A stretch of DNA of 64,000 bases, taken from Dactylorhiza incarnata (taxonomy: Eukaryota; Streptophyta; Magnoliopsida; Asparagales; Orchidaceae). Below the pieces are notes generated by a model that made no database searches, was not told the DNA's origin, and saw nothing but the letters and a program-made list of their open reading frames with translations. Below, one piece after another: positions 24,505 to 35,203 of this stretch (positions are counted from its first letter, which is position 1; every line of letters starts with the position of its first letter). The position numbers and the translations under genes were made by a program. Where the stretch lies: positions 992,001 through 1,056,000 of the forward strand of contig JAWHQI010000061.1 in the NCBI GenBank assembly GCA_033032865.1, given 5' to 3'.

Positions 24505-24870
24505 CTCTGGAACTCGCCTATGGCGAGTAGGGATCTCGCCATCTGGAACTCGCCTATGGCGAGTAGGGATCTCGCCATCTGGAACTCGCCTATGGCGAGT
24601 AGGGATCTCGCCATCTGGAACTCGCCTATGGCGAGTAGGGATCTCGCCATCTGGAACTCGCCATCTGGAACTCGCCTCTGGAACTCGCATATGGCGAGTA
24701 GGGATCTCGCCATCTGGAACTCGCCATCTGGAACTCGCCTCTGGAACTCGCCTCTGGAACTCGCATATGGCGAGTAGGGATCTCGCCATCTGGAACTCGC
24801 CATCTGGAACTCGCCTCTGGAACTCGTATATGGCGAGTAGGGATCTCGCCATCTGGAACTCGCCTATCAG
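24505..24870. repeat. 36-bp and 14-bp tandem units rich in CTCGCC
   Basis: Four 36-bp units of AACTCGCCTATGGCGAGTAG plus GGATCTCGCCATCTGG are followed by mixed 14-bp units (CTGGAACTCGCCAT) and further long units. CTCGCC and its complement GGCGAG alternate, so each unit can form a short hairpin (CTCGCC-TAT-GGCGAG). Frames open through it on both strands are low-complexity. Confidence 0.9.
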
Positions 24871-24993
24871 CGAGAAAGGAAGGAGCTCGCCTTACTTGCG
24901 AGAATTCGCCATAATCACCAGTTGCTAACAACTTCCTCTTGGTCGCCAATTTCTACCATCTCGCCTTCCTACTAGACTTTTTTCCAACGACTA

Positions 24994-25014
24994 CGATCCA
25001 CGCTCACCGCACCA
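24994..25014 (-). other. Primer-binding site complementary to tRNA-Phe
   Basis: The plus strand reads CGATCCACGCTCACCGCACCA. From memory this is the 3' end of plant cytosolic tRNA-Phe(GAA) including CCA, so the sense (minus) strand TGGTGCGGTGAGCGTGG... would anneal to it. It lies three bases from the 5' LTR end CAACA, the standard place. It is only a 21-base match, not a tRNA gene. Confidence 0.85.
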
Positions 25015-25017
25015 AAG

Positions 25018-25935
25018 TGTTGACGCCTGGAAAATCCTGGCCCCAAAATTTGGATCAATGCAGCCGAAGGCTACTCGCCCAGCAGTCCAACGAGATGGCT
25101 TGGCTGGCAACGACGAAGAAGCTAGAAGAGCAATAAATAGGACCCCAGGTGCTCGGCAGGGAGGTCCCACCACGTACCCGGAAGCTCAAGGGAGTCTTCC
25201 CCTCCAAAACCAAAAATGGCCGAGCTTGGTACAAGGAAGGCAGGGACCTGGCGAGTATCTCGCCTGAGGGGGTCAACCTCGTCCAAAAGGTCCTCTTTCT
25301 TGTACCCCTGGGGGTCTATTTATAGACAAATCCTGGGGGGGGGGGGGTAGTTACCTGGCCATACTCGCCCATACTTGGCTCTGCTCGCTCAAGCTCCCTT
25401 CCTGCTCGTCAATCTCCTTTCCTGCTCGTCAAGCTCCCTTCCTGCTCGTCAAGCTCCCTTCCTGCTCGTCAAGCTCCTTTCCTTCTCGTCAAGCTCCCTT
25501 CCTGCTCGCCAAGCTCCCTTCCTGCTCGTCAAGCTCCCTTCCTGCTCGCCAAGCTCCCTTCCTGCTCGTCAAGCTCCCTTCCTGCTCGTCAAGCTCCCTT
25601 CCTGCTCGTCAAGCTCCTTTCCTTCTCGTCAAGCTCCCTTCCTGCTCGCTAAGCTCCCTTCCTGCTCATCAAGCTCCTTTCCTGCTCGTCAAGCTCCTTT
25701 CCTGCTCGTCAAGCTCTCTTCCTGCTCGTCAAGCTCCTTTCCTGCTCGTCAAGCTCCCTTCCTGCTCGTCAAGCTCCTTTCCTGCTCGTCAAGCTCTCTT
25801 CCTGCTCGCCAAGCTCCCTTCCTGCTCGTCAAGCTCCCTTCCTGCTCGTCAAGCTCCTTTCCTGCTCGTCAAGCTCGCTCTGCGAATAGGCGTCTCCTTA
25901 GGCCTTTCTAATCTCGACGAATTACGGGTAGTACA
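25018..25935 (-). repeat. 5' LTR of E2 (918 bp)
   Basis: Direct-repeat partner of 20837-21796. It carries about 24-25 copies of the 20-bp unit (about 25388-25874) and a 13-G tract at 25335-25347. Confidence 0.9.
25316..25325 (-). promoter_or_regulatory. LTR TATA box (E2 5' LTR)
   Basis: CTATAAATAG on the minus strand, just downstream of the minisatellite in sense orientation. It would drive the genomic transcript through the priming site at 25014. Confidence 0.7.
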
Positions 25936-26445
25936 GCCGACTTTGAGACTCTTCCTTACAAGCTCAACAGTGAGACCATCCCTCTGCCAGATGATTTTGT
26001 TGCAGTAGCCATCATCTTCAAACTCCCATCGGCATGGTACTCATTCAAGACAGAGATGTATCAGAAGAAGGTGCAGGTTAGTCTGAAAGACCTCAAGCGA
26101 TTTATTTGCATTGAGGATGAGAACCAGACTAGTTACGCTTTAGAGACGGTTAGTAAGCAGAACTCTGTTGCTAACATGGTCACACATCCTAAGCGAAAAC
26201 CTAAGCCTGGGAAGACTAAACCACCTATCAGTGCACCCGCAGTTGCTGATACTAGTAGGAAGATCAAAAAGTTTAAAGGCAAGTGCTACAACTGCAATAA
26301 GTGGGGTCACTGTGCTTCCGAATGCAAGCAACCTAGAAGGGGCGAATCCAACACACTGAAAACTGATAGCAAAGTAAACATGCTTTATCAGACTGCGTCT
26401 GCCAACTTTGTTGCCATTGTTGGAAAAGGGAAGGCCAATACATAA
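25936..26445 (+). pseudogene. Copia gag, C-terminal part with CCHC zinc knuckle
   Basis: Continues the gag cut at 20836. The frame reads through LKRFICIEDENQ, a basic linker (KRKPKPGKTK), then the retroviral-type knuckle at 26284-26325, C-Y-N-C-x4-H-x4-C, which binds RNA in the particle. The frame ends at TAA 26443-26445, directly before a WWLDSG motif that normally continues in frame. The stop therefore separates gag from protease and is probably a lesion. Together with the E2 insertion and the upstream frameshift it leaves gag unusable. Confidence 0.8.
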
Positions 26446-27625
26446 TGGTGGCTAGATTCAGGTGATACCTGCCACGTCTGTAACAATTATGCCCTTCTGA
26501 AGGATGCCACTGCAGTTGACGAGACTGTGATTGTTGCGAATGGAGACACTGCTCAGGTACTCCAGACTGGGACTGCGTATTTGATACTCTTCAGGTACAT
26601 ATTTAATTTTGAAAAATGTTAAATTTATACCTACATTAGCTGCTAATTTAGTTTCAATTAGTCTGTTATGCGATGTTGGTATGTCTTTTAACATTAGTGG
26701 CGGTAGAGTAACTTTAATGGTTAACTTGAATTACTTTGGTTGTGCATGTCTTAAATGAGATGTATAGATTGAGTCTAGCAAACGAAGTAGTAAATCAAGT
26801 TAGTTAAAATTTGATAGATCCTAAGACTTTACATGCAAGACTAGGACACGTGAACTATAGAAAACTACTCTTGCTAGCTAAAACTCATATATTCCCTTAA
26901 ACACAACAACTAAGTTTGACAGATGTGAAATTTGTGCTCAAACTAAGATAACTACAACACCTTTTAGTCAGGTTTCTAGAAGCACACAATTGTTAAAGTT
27001 AATACATTCTGACATTTGTGACTACAAAAGCTTTGTCACGAGAGGAGGTTGGAAGTATCTGATAACTTTTATCGATGACTACTCTAGATTTAGCTACATT
27101 TATCTTCTTAAATCCAAAGATGAAGCTTTTGAAAAATTCTGTATTTTCAAAAATAAGGTAGAAAATCAACTTGACATGAAAATTTAAAGGCTAAGTGATA
27201 TAAGAGGAGAGTATGTCTCGGGGGAGTTCAGAGATTTCCTCGCTATCAATGACATTATCCCTGAAACCACTGCCCCGTATTCACCCCAGTCCAACGATAT
27301 CGCTGAGAGAAAAAAATAGAACTTTAACAGAATGTTGAATTTTATGTTGTTGACTTCTGGCATGCCTGCGGCTTATTGGGGTGAAGTTGTCCTTGCATCG
27401 AATTACATTCTTAATAAAGTGCCTCATGCAAAGTTGAATCAAACACCTTATGAGATTTGGTTTAAGAGACCTCCTAGATTTGATAATCTTAAGACTTGGG
27501 GCTGTATCGCTTATGTTAGGATACCTGACCCTAGAAGATCTAAGATTGGACCTAGGACGAACACATGTGTCTATCTAGGATGTGTAGAGGATAGTGCTGC
27601 AGACAGATTTCTAGATCTCTAAACC
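26446..27625 (+). pseudogene. Copia protease and integrase remnants
   Basis: Protease starts at 26449 with WWLDSGDTCHVCN; the usual DSGAT active-site loop reads DSGDT. A short decayed stretch follows. GAG-pre-integrase residues (ARLGHVNYRKLL) lie near 26840 and half of the HHCC finger (CEICAQTK) near 26930. The integrase core has IHSDICD, FIDDYSRF, a degraded SDIRGEY, and PQSNDIAERKK with the catalytic glutamate retained. In-frame stops lie at about 27185 and 27317. The last open piece (27332-27622) holds WGCIAYVRIP and YLGC of the integrase C-terminal region. Integrase would insert the cDNA in the nucleus; this copy cannot. Confidence 0.75.
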
Positions 27626-29384
27626 AATATTGTTATAGAATCTAGAGATGTTGTTTTCTTTGAGGATACGTTTAAAGATAAGAACCTGACACTTCTAGGT
27701 CTGTCAGCCACTAGTACTGAGCCTTTTGTTGAGTCGGAACTAAGAATATCTGACACTGAGCCTATAGACACTAGTGGTTTAGAATCTAAAAGGTTATCTA
27801 ATAGAGAAAGAGTGCCTAAAATCTTCGATATAGGCTTCGTGACTTACCAAGTTGAAGTTGATCTATCAACCTATAAGGAAGCGATGCGATCTAGGGATTC
27901 TCTATTATGAAAAAAAGCCATAGATGATGAGATGAATTCTCTCATGCAAAACCACACTTGGGTATTGGTTGGCCTGCCCAAAGGGGCTAAAACCATTGGA
28001 AGCAAGTGAGTTCTGAAAAAGAAACTCAATCCTGATGGGAGTATCGCTAAATACAAAACACGTCTAGTTGTCAAAGGCTTCACTCAACTGAGTGGTAAAT
28101 ACTACTTTGATAGATACTCACCTGTTTGTCACATTGCGACAATTAGGATTCTTCTCGCTTTAGCATCTATTGAACATTTTAACGTTCATCAGATGGATGT
28201 CAAGACTGCATTTATCAATGAAGATCTGACTGAGGAGATCTACAGGCACCAACCTGAAGGGTTTGTCATAGAAGGTCTGGATAACAAGGTCTGTAAGTTG
28301 ATTAAATCACTCTGCGGATTGAAGCAAGCATCTAAATTGTGGCACGGGAAATTTGACACTTGTGTTAAATGCATAGGTTTCAAATCCAGCCTATCAGACA
28401 AATGCATGTATATAAGAACACGTTCAAATAAAATGGCCATTATATGCTTGTACGTTGATGACATGCTAATTCTGGGTACTGTTCAGTCTGAGGTGAAAGA
28501 CGTGAAAGTTACCTTAACGAAACAATTTTGCATGACAGACTTAGGTGTGGTGAAAATCATCCTAGGGATGGAAGTGAACTTCACTGAGAAAGGTATAACC
28601 CTGAGTCAGAGTCACTACATCAAAAATCTACTAGAAAACTGGTGTTACGATAAGATCAAAAAGATTGAGACTACATACGACTATAACAATAGACTGAAAC
28701 TTAATGAAGGTTCATCTATTAGACAGTTTGATTACTCCAAACTCATAGGAAGTCTCATGTATGCTACAACCTGCACTAGACCTGACATCGCCTTTACGGT
28801 AGATATGTTAAGTAGATTTACTAGTAACCCTGGGAAGGACCATTGGGATGCCTTAGAAAGGCTAATGAGATACTTAAAGTACACTAAGAAGTATGTTTTA
28901 TGTTACAGTGGACATCCTCCTGCGCTTGAAGGGAATTCTAACGCCTCTTAGTGCTCAGATATTGGTGATAGTAGATCCACTAGTGGTTTTGTGTTTACAC
29001 TAGGAGGAGCTGTTGTAGCTTAGAAGTCTAAGAGGCGGACGTGCATTGCACTATCCTCTATGGAATCAGAACTCTATGCTTTCGCTTCAGCATGAGAAGA
29101 AGCAGAGTGAATTAGAGATCTGATAATGGGCATTCCAATGACGTGTCTGAAAATGCACTCTATATCAATATTTTGTGACAATCAGGCCACAAAAACCATT
29201 GCAACGAATATATTGTTCAATGGAAAGAGGAGGACAACTAAGGATGAAACAGGCTTGGTTGACCTATCTCACTAGTCAGAGGATAATTTTCCTATTTGAC
29301 GTGAGATCAAAAGATAATGTAGCAGATGTCCTTACTAAGGGCTTATGTAAGGTTCTTACGTATAAAACATCGGGGGAGATGTGA
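27626..29384 (+). pseudogene. Copia reverse transcriptase and RNase H remnants
   Basis: The start of the RT domain (DDEMNSLMQNHTWVLV) is near 27925 after an in-frame TGA near 27908; another TGA lies near 28009. The longest open piece, 28193-28951, has MDVKTAF, LCGLKQAS, the intact catalytic motif YVDDMLIL and LIGSLMYATTCTRPDIAFTV. RNase H follows with stops at about 28950, 29022 and 29093 and with SGFVFTLGG, SSMESELYAFASA, CDNQATK and DVLTKGL. It copies the RNA genome and removes it in intact elements. The stops are CAA-, TGG- or CGA-type decay products. Confidence 0.8.
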
Positions 29385-30460
29385 TTAAAGTCCATTTAGT
29401 GGGACTTAATACTTTTCTTATGTTTTAAATTAGAACTCAAATCTCCTTACATTCAAGCATCTAGATTTAGTACACTGAAGTATTTCAGATGCTACATGAT
29501 GAAATCCTGAGAATTGATTAGTTGTCGGTCATTCCAAACTTGATGACTTACACAATTATTTCTATTCAAAGGTTGTATTGGGTATCATTCCAAAAAGGAA
29601 TATTGATGTTGTTTTGCATCTTGATATTAGGATTATTATTCATATCATTCCAAACTTGATGATATAATGGTCACAGCTTGTTGTTTCATTCCAAACTTGA
29701 TGATATAACATAATTGTGAAATGATTAATAATAATCTTAATAATCGAAGAAACATAGTTTGATTTTATAAAATCAAATATTTTAATTTTCTGTAAATTAG
29801 ATATAGATGCTGATATGTGATTCAGTCTTCCTGTTTAGAGTATTACGTTCTTTTACTGCTAGAACTAATCACTTTATTTTGAAAGCAAATGTTTGAATTC
29901 ATAGAGTTTTGTCTCATGACATTCTTATTGTAGCTGTTTGCAGATCAAAAAGAAAATGAAGGAGAGAAAGTTGATTTCGACCTGGATAACGATGATCTGT
30001 TGTTTGAGTAGACTAGAGATCAGTTATCGGTTTGAGTTTCCAGTTCTATTTACCTTTATGTTTGGAGCTTTTGTTTGAGTTTAGATTTATTGCTCTAAAA
30101 CTCATATTTATGTTTCTGGAAAACTCAATTTTGTCGTTATTAACTTTTGTTTAAATTATTTGTTATGTGATATCTTTTATATACAATATAAGAGAAGATT
30201 GTTAAGGTATATTTATAATAAAGATATCAGATACTTAATGGTTTGGTTTGGAGCCGATAGGAATCCAATAACCCATCGGGGATTTAGGGTTACGCCTATA
30301 AATACTCCTGCTGGGGGCAACGCGTAGGTCATTCTAAACTTGACGATCGCAAAGGATGCTTCGAGCGCACTAACAAAACGCCTCTTGAATTCGAAAGCCG
30401 TTGCGGTGGCTGGCGGCTGACCGAATTCTCCGTCCCTTTCTTCCTTTTTGGGTCCCCAAA
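29380..30460 (+). repeat. 3' LTR of the copia element (right end approximate)
   Basis: The purine tract CGGGGGAGA (29371-29379) precedes TGTGATTAAAG, a normal LTR start, right after the last codons of RNase H. Inside are repeats of CATTCCAAACTTGATGATATA (29526-29710) and a TATA box at 30296. The right boundary is a guess because the 5' LTR is missing. Confidence 0.5.
30296..30305 (+). promoter_or_regulatory. LTR TATA box (copia)
   Basis: CTATAAATAC in CGCCTATAAATACTCCTGC within the presumed LTR, in the element's own orientation. Confidence 0.45.
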
Positions 30461-31034
30461 ACTCCACCACCAGTGATGCAGATGGTCTTCAACGATCTAG
30501 CCTAGGGTTTTGATTTGCAGACTATTTATCTTCGTTCCAACTCTCCTCCCCGCTGATCTAGTTTTTTCTCTCTTACCTCTGCACCATGACGCCGGGTATC
30601 CCATAAATCCATACACCCAAAGTCTTTGGCTTGCAAACTGGCTTCAGAATCCAAACATAGAAAAGAATCTCCATCTCCATCCAATTGGCTTCGTTTGGGG
30701 ATACTTTCTGAATCCTATTTCTGAAGGTAAAGGGGAGCAATTTGGAGGGATCATAACTTCCCTGCACAGGTTAAGAGGTAACAGAGTGATCATCGAAACT
30801 CCGGCGATTGGTCCGTCCGTCTTCTCTTCACTCCTCCTGTCGATCTCCGACGTTGACGAGCTCCCTGCAGAATGACGGTGATGAACTGGAGTATGTGGGC
30901 ATTGATGGCGAGGATGGCCCTATTCTCCCATTTTCTTTAGAGATAGCTAAAATAAAATAATCATATAAATGAGTTTTATATTTTTTTATTGTTTGGAGAT
31001 AGCTAAAATTGATACACACTTAACATTACTCTCA
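30461..31034. other. Unassigned DNA
   Basis: A frame is open at 30510-30875 but shows no recognised domain, and its start is not an ATG. Possibly the LTR's distal part or flanking DNA. Confidence 0.3.
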
Positions 31035-31840
31035 GGGCCTGAGAGGTTTTGGCCCCTGGTTTTGGTTTTGGTCTTTAATAAAATCTTTTCGCCGTTCGGT
31101 TCACAGTTTTTGAGTGCGGGTTTTGCTGAAAACCTAGGTTTTCATTTCCTTCTATTCTCAAAACCCATCAGGAGACCTAGTTTTTCCGCGGAAAGCTTCT
31201 CGTCCCGTGCCCTGGCGATTTTCGGGAGATCGCCTTCTCCTCTCGCCGGAGCCTCCGATTTGTGTGTGTTCGCCGTTGATTCAATTTCGCAAATGGTGGG
31301 CAATGTTGCCCCAGGAGCTATCGTTGGTGAGAAAAACACGTAGGCGAGCATCCCGACCGCAGAGAGTGGGCAATGTTGCTCGAGGAGTGGGCGAAGCTGC
31401 CACCGTGGAAGAAGATGATCAACGAAAAAGGTGACGGTCGAGGAACTCGGCAAGGTCGAGATCAGAGTTGTCATCTGGTCGAGATTAGGACAAACATGTT
31501 CAAAGGCACACCATCCGCGAAGAAGACGCTGTTGTGGCTGCTTGACTCCTCCGTAACGTCGGCTCATCTGCTCCAATCGGATGCTTCAAAGCCGACTCCT
31601 CCTTCAACATTTCGTTGTCACGGCAACGACAGAGGTCGGCCGGCACCTACCGCCGGCGAGGAAGAAGGGGAGAGGCTGCCTAGCCCTAATTTACTTAATT
31701 CCAATTTTTGTAATATTTTACTGGAACCGAACGACAAAAATGAAATTCAGTCAAAACCAAAACCTACTGGTTTTTGGTTTTACTGAATTCCAATTTATCA
31801 AAACCAAAATTCGCGATCCGAACGGTCCCTCCTTATCTGG
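31035..31840. mobile_element. Inverted-repeat element with GC-rich interior
   Basis: The left arm (about 31040-31110: GGTTTTGGTTTTGGTC ... CGTTCGGTTCACAG) pairs, with mismatches, with the reverse complement of 31720-31790 (GGTTTTGGTTTTGACTG ... CGTTCGGTTCCAG). The outer right side has a further GGTTTTGAT arm. The GC-rich interior has short ORFs on both strands and an internal GTGGGCAATGTTGC duplication. This suggests a MULE-like element with captured gene sequence. Ends and target duplication are not established and the interior gene is not recognised. Confidence 0.4.
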
Positions 31841-33590
31841 TACAAGAACCCGGCCTACTCCCCGGTTCAAACACCTCTCTTAATCAATGTTTAATTAAAT
31901 TAATTAATCATGAGGTTAATTCATGTTAAAATTGAGTGATGAAAGTATGCTCAAATAATCTATAAACTTCAAGGCTATAACCACCTATTTTAAACATAAA
32001 AGAAAGAAGAACAAATAATCATATAATTCCAAATAAAATCATTATAGAAGGGAAAAAGAATTGGGGGAAAATAATATAATGAAACTTTAACTTAGGTTAT
32101 GTTTGGCGCGGTGGTAACAGTCTTGAGCGGGGTGTGGTTATGAACCGTCGTTCGTGAATGCCTGACCATACATTCTATTACCGACATTCTCACTTGATCT
32201 AATGAATTGCCGATACAGAGAAGAGCTAAAACATTATCAAGAACATACATTCTATGACTGGCATTTTTATCCAAACTCATTGAAGCAATAATGTCACGTC
32301 AAAAATCCTTGATCATTTGTAATATAATTCCACCTCCTTAAAGTCAAATTAAAATATACCTTCCACCATGAGAACCTAAAAATAATGGTGACTTTTGATT
32401 TGGTAGATGATAGACAAATCACGGATCATCATTTTGGTATATTAATATTAATATGTTGAGAGAATTTTAGGTACACGTGCATACCGAGAGCATCGTAGGA
32501 GACTGTATTTTCTTTGCAAATTACACTTGTATTTTTAATTACAGTTGTAAATGGTCTGTATTTTCAGTATAAATTACAGTTGTAATTTAGTTCAAAATTT
32601 TCACTTTTTAATAGGTGTATATTCATCCCAAAATATATACATATGACTTCTTAAAATGAGCGTAAAAAAACATAGATCAATATTTCGTGACTTATTTTAA
32701 ATAAAAATAAAAATTGTAGCATATAAAACATTTTCCCGCACCATGCTTCGGTACGAGCCCCGTACCTAATTAAAATTCTAATATGTTTGCATCCAAATAA
32801 TAAATATATATACTAGCGAAACCCATGACAATGCATCAGGATTCTCTCCATTTGGGGCTTTAAATGGAGGTCTATTTTATGATGTGATGCATTCTCACTT
32901 GATCTAATGGTACATAATTTTTATTAAAAGGAAAATATAAAGGGATGAGATTTGTGAACCCGTCGGATCACCAAGAAATATATTTGGACCGTGAAATGAA
33001 TATTATTCGTTTCACACTCCAAATGAAGATGATCTTATTCTCACGGCCAGCCATCTCCTTTGTTGAGGATTTAGGATGCCACACCTGAACCCGCACATGA
33101 ACATCTTAATGCGTGCCTTGTCGAGGTGTAGGGTTTGATTAGGCTTTGGGAGGCAGTTTTTTTGAATTTCTTGCAGCAAGTGGTAGAGGTTTAGGGTTCG
33201 ATTAGGCTATGGGAGTAGTGGACTGGATTTTTGGTAGAGATGGCAGTTATGCTATTGTGGTGGTGAGGGAAAGGTAGTTACTTGGTGGTTATATGGAATA
33301 CGAGATAGCTACCTTGCCTTCGACACCAAGGATCGACAAAATCAACACAGTGGGAGACAACAAGAGCCTGCAATCTTTGAAATCAGTTTATTCACTTTTA
33401 TTTATAGATTTAAAACTCACTACGGATGGCAAGGATCGTTCGAAACATAAAACACTAAATATACATGAAGTAAAATATACAGCACATAAAAATATGTCGT
33501 CGGTCTGAACATCTTCCATGTGAGTCGGTACGGGCGGGTTTCGATAAAGGTCGACCCGTACGTGAAATATGATCCCCATCACTAGCTCTC
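31841..33590. other. AT-rich DNA without recognised genes
   Basis: Holds a single MITE-like end at about 32092-32145 (GGTTATGTTTGGCGCGGTGG, similar to the 40776 MITE) and a small diverged duplication of AGGGTTTGATTAGGCTTTGGGAG / AGGGTTCGATTAGGCTATGGGAG (33127-33215). Short ORFs show no recognised family. Confidence 0.4.
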
Positions 33591-34049
33591 GGTCACGGCT
33601 TAACCTCTATGAGGTTAACCTTTGGAATTTTCTAGAGAAATCTAGGAGCATGTAGAATATTTTGTGCATAGTATTCTAGAGAATTGTAGAAGCACTCTAT
33701 AATGATCTCATGGGAACATTCTAGAGAACTCGGGAAGGTTGTAAATACATGAGGGTTGTAGAATGATCTAGAAATGTAGGCATTCTAGATCCTTCCATCT
33801 TTTGGAGGGAAATTCTTTTGGGGCCTATAAAAGGGGAAGACTCCCTCATTTGTAAATCACCAAGTTACAAGCAACCAAGCAATACAAGTTCTTTGCTCTC
33901 TCTCAATCTCTCTTGCTCTCCTTACAAAGTGCTCTCTTACTCATCTTGCCACCAAAATCGTTGGAGAAGGCTGACTTAGCTAGTTGCGAAGGGGCGCACA
34001 AAGGAGCTAAGGCCGCATGCGACGTTGTCAAGGGGGCAAGTCCGTGACA
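33591..34049 (+). repeat. 5' LTR of the chromovirus (459 bp)
   Basis: The first base is G (GGTCACGGCTTAACC) where the 3' LTR has TGTCACGG; it ends TCCGTGACA. It contains repeated CTAGA/TTCTAGA words, a TATA box and a C/T-rich leader. Only the first 265 bp are matched by 39661-39925. Confidence 0.9.
33825..33834 (+). promoter_or_regulatory. LTR TATA box (chromovirus)
   Basis: CTATAAAAGG, conserved at 39895 in the 3' LTR. Transcription probably starts about 30 bp downstream, near 33860. Confidence 0.75.
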
Positions 34050-34051
34050 GT

Positions 34052-34063
34052 TGGTATCAGAGC
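34052..34063 (+). other. Primer-binding site, initiator tRNA-Met
   Basis: TGGTATCAGAGC, exact, two bases after the 5' LTR end (GACA-GT-TGG). Confidence 0.95.
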
Positions 34064-34120
34064 TAGGTTGACTCAGGTTGACTCTAGTGCGTGGTTCGTG
34101 AAGATCAAGAGTAGATCGCT

Positions 34121-35203
34121 TTGGAAGGGAACAACAACTCTAGCATTGTTGATGAGCGCGACAGGGCGGCCGAGGAGAAAAGAGATAGAAGGAATAAGAG
34201 GGACCATAGCAAGGGTCGTGATGGTTCCAGCACTGAGCAAAATATGGTTGATCCATCTGAATTTGAAGCTCTACGGGAGGCGCATCTTACCCTTCATCGG
34301 AAAGTGGATCAAGTATGTAAGTACTTTGACACTTTCCATGTTGAACAAGAGAAGTTGCAGGTGGATATTGACCTTCTCAAGGAGCAAGCTATGGGCAAGT
34401 CGGAAGGCGCTTTTGATACCATCATAAGCGACTTGGAAGAGCGCCTCACAAGTCTTGAAAATGAAGTGGATGACTTGCGTAGGCGAGGTGCTACAAATGG
34501 TGGAAATGGTGGGAATGGTGCAGCCATGGTAAATGCAAAGCTTGATGTGCCCAAACCCAAGAAGTTTGCGGGAAAGCGAGATGCGTTGGAGGTGGAGAAC
34601 TTCCTTTGGCACATGGAGAAATACTTGGAAGGATATGACATCACAGATGAGGCACTAAAGGTACGTCATGCTGGTTATTACTTGGAAGACCTTGCTTCCT
34701 TGTGGTGGAGGAAAATCCAAACAGATATTGCAAAGGGACTCTACCGGATCGATACTTGGGAGGACTTCAAGCAGGAATTAAGAAGGAACTTCATCCCCGA
34801 GAATGTGAAGGATGAAAACTTGCGGAAGCTCAGGGAGTTGAGGCAAAAGGGAAGTATCATAGACTATGTCAAGGAGTTCACCGCTCTCTCACTTCAGGTA
34901 TTCGATGTCCCCGAACATATCCTTCTCTTCAACTTCATCGATGAGCTACAAAATTGGGTGAAACAAGAGGTCAAGAGGAAGGACCCGAGAACCACCAGGG
35001 ATGCTATTGCCATCGCTGAGTCTCTTATTGAGTTCCAGCGTCAACCAAATCCTATCAAGGAGAAGAAGGACAAGGCGGGCTATGGAAAAGGTGGGGGAGA
35101 CCGGCGAGACAACAAGGCGGCGCACTTCAAAGGAGGGCCAAAGACTTTGCCCGATCAAAGGAAGGAGTTCGAGGAGAGGAAGAAGAACTTCACACCGAGA
35201 TGT
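34121..35203 (+). pseudogene. Chromovirus gag (interrupted before the zinc knuckle)
   Basis: The frame opens at TTG 34121 (TTGGAAGGG), where an ATG is expected; the first in-frame ATG is 34244 (MVDPSEFEAL), so the original start may be lost. Charged, coiled-coil-like N-terminus (residues 45-130), glycine-rich linker (NGGNGGNG), then the retrotransposon gag domain, about residues 145-300, with KFAGKRDALEVENFLWHM, ASLWWRKI, WEDFKQELRRNF and LRQKGSIIDYVKEFTAL. After a basic tail the frame reaches PRC, the first cysteine of the CCHC knuckle, where an insertion diverts it to a stop at 35228. The remaining knuckle codons resume at 36148. Gag forms the particle and packages the element RNA. Confidence 0.85.

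Larger units (their letters stand above)
20837..25935 (-). mobile_element. Complete non-autonomous LTR element E2 (tRNA-Phe primed), TSD GCCGA
   Basis: Flanked by GCCGA at 20832-20836 and 25936-25940, inside copia gag. Sense is the minus strand: 5' LTR 25018-25935, priming site complementary to tRNA-Phe (24994-25014), internal region 21797-25017, polypurine tract at 21797, 3' LTR 20837-21796. The 3.2-kb internal region is mostly repeats (36/14-bp array, degenerate blocks, a 390-bp duplication, 45-bp array) and shows no gag, protease, RT or integrase motif in any frame. It is a LARD-like element that would need proteins from a relative. The two LTRs differ at only about 1-1.5% of aligned non-repeat sites by eye, so insertion was recent. 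Confidence 0.85.
20311..30460 (+). mobile_element. Degenerate Ty1/copia element, gag split by E2
   Basis: After removal of E2 (20837-25935 plus one GCCGA) the order is gag, CCHC zinc knuckle, protease, integrase, reverse transcriptase, RNase H, polypurine tract and 3' LTR, the copia order. The 5' LTR is absent because LTR A ends directly against the leader at 20310/20311. Coding is broken by many in-frame stops, so the element is old. The right end is approximate because no second LTR exists for comparison. Confidence 0.8.

Noticed and set aside
24247..24949. Long overlapping frames on both strands (MASRDLAIWNSP and similar repeats)
   Set aside because: Products of the 36/14-bp CTCGCC array. 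No frame is better than its neighbours.
24994..25014. tRNA-Phe gene
   Set aside because: Only the last 21 bases of the tRNA including CCA are present; nuclear tRNA genes do not encode CCA. It is a priming site.
32092..32145. Second MITE like that at 40776
   Set aside because: Only one end is visible; no partner inverted repeat was found within 2 kb.
34017..34644. Secondary frames over chromovirus gag on both strands
   Set aside because: Shadows of the gag frame, without independent motifs.
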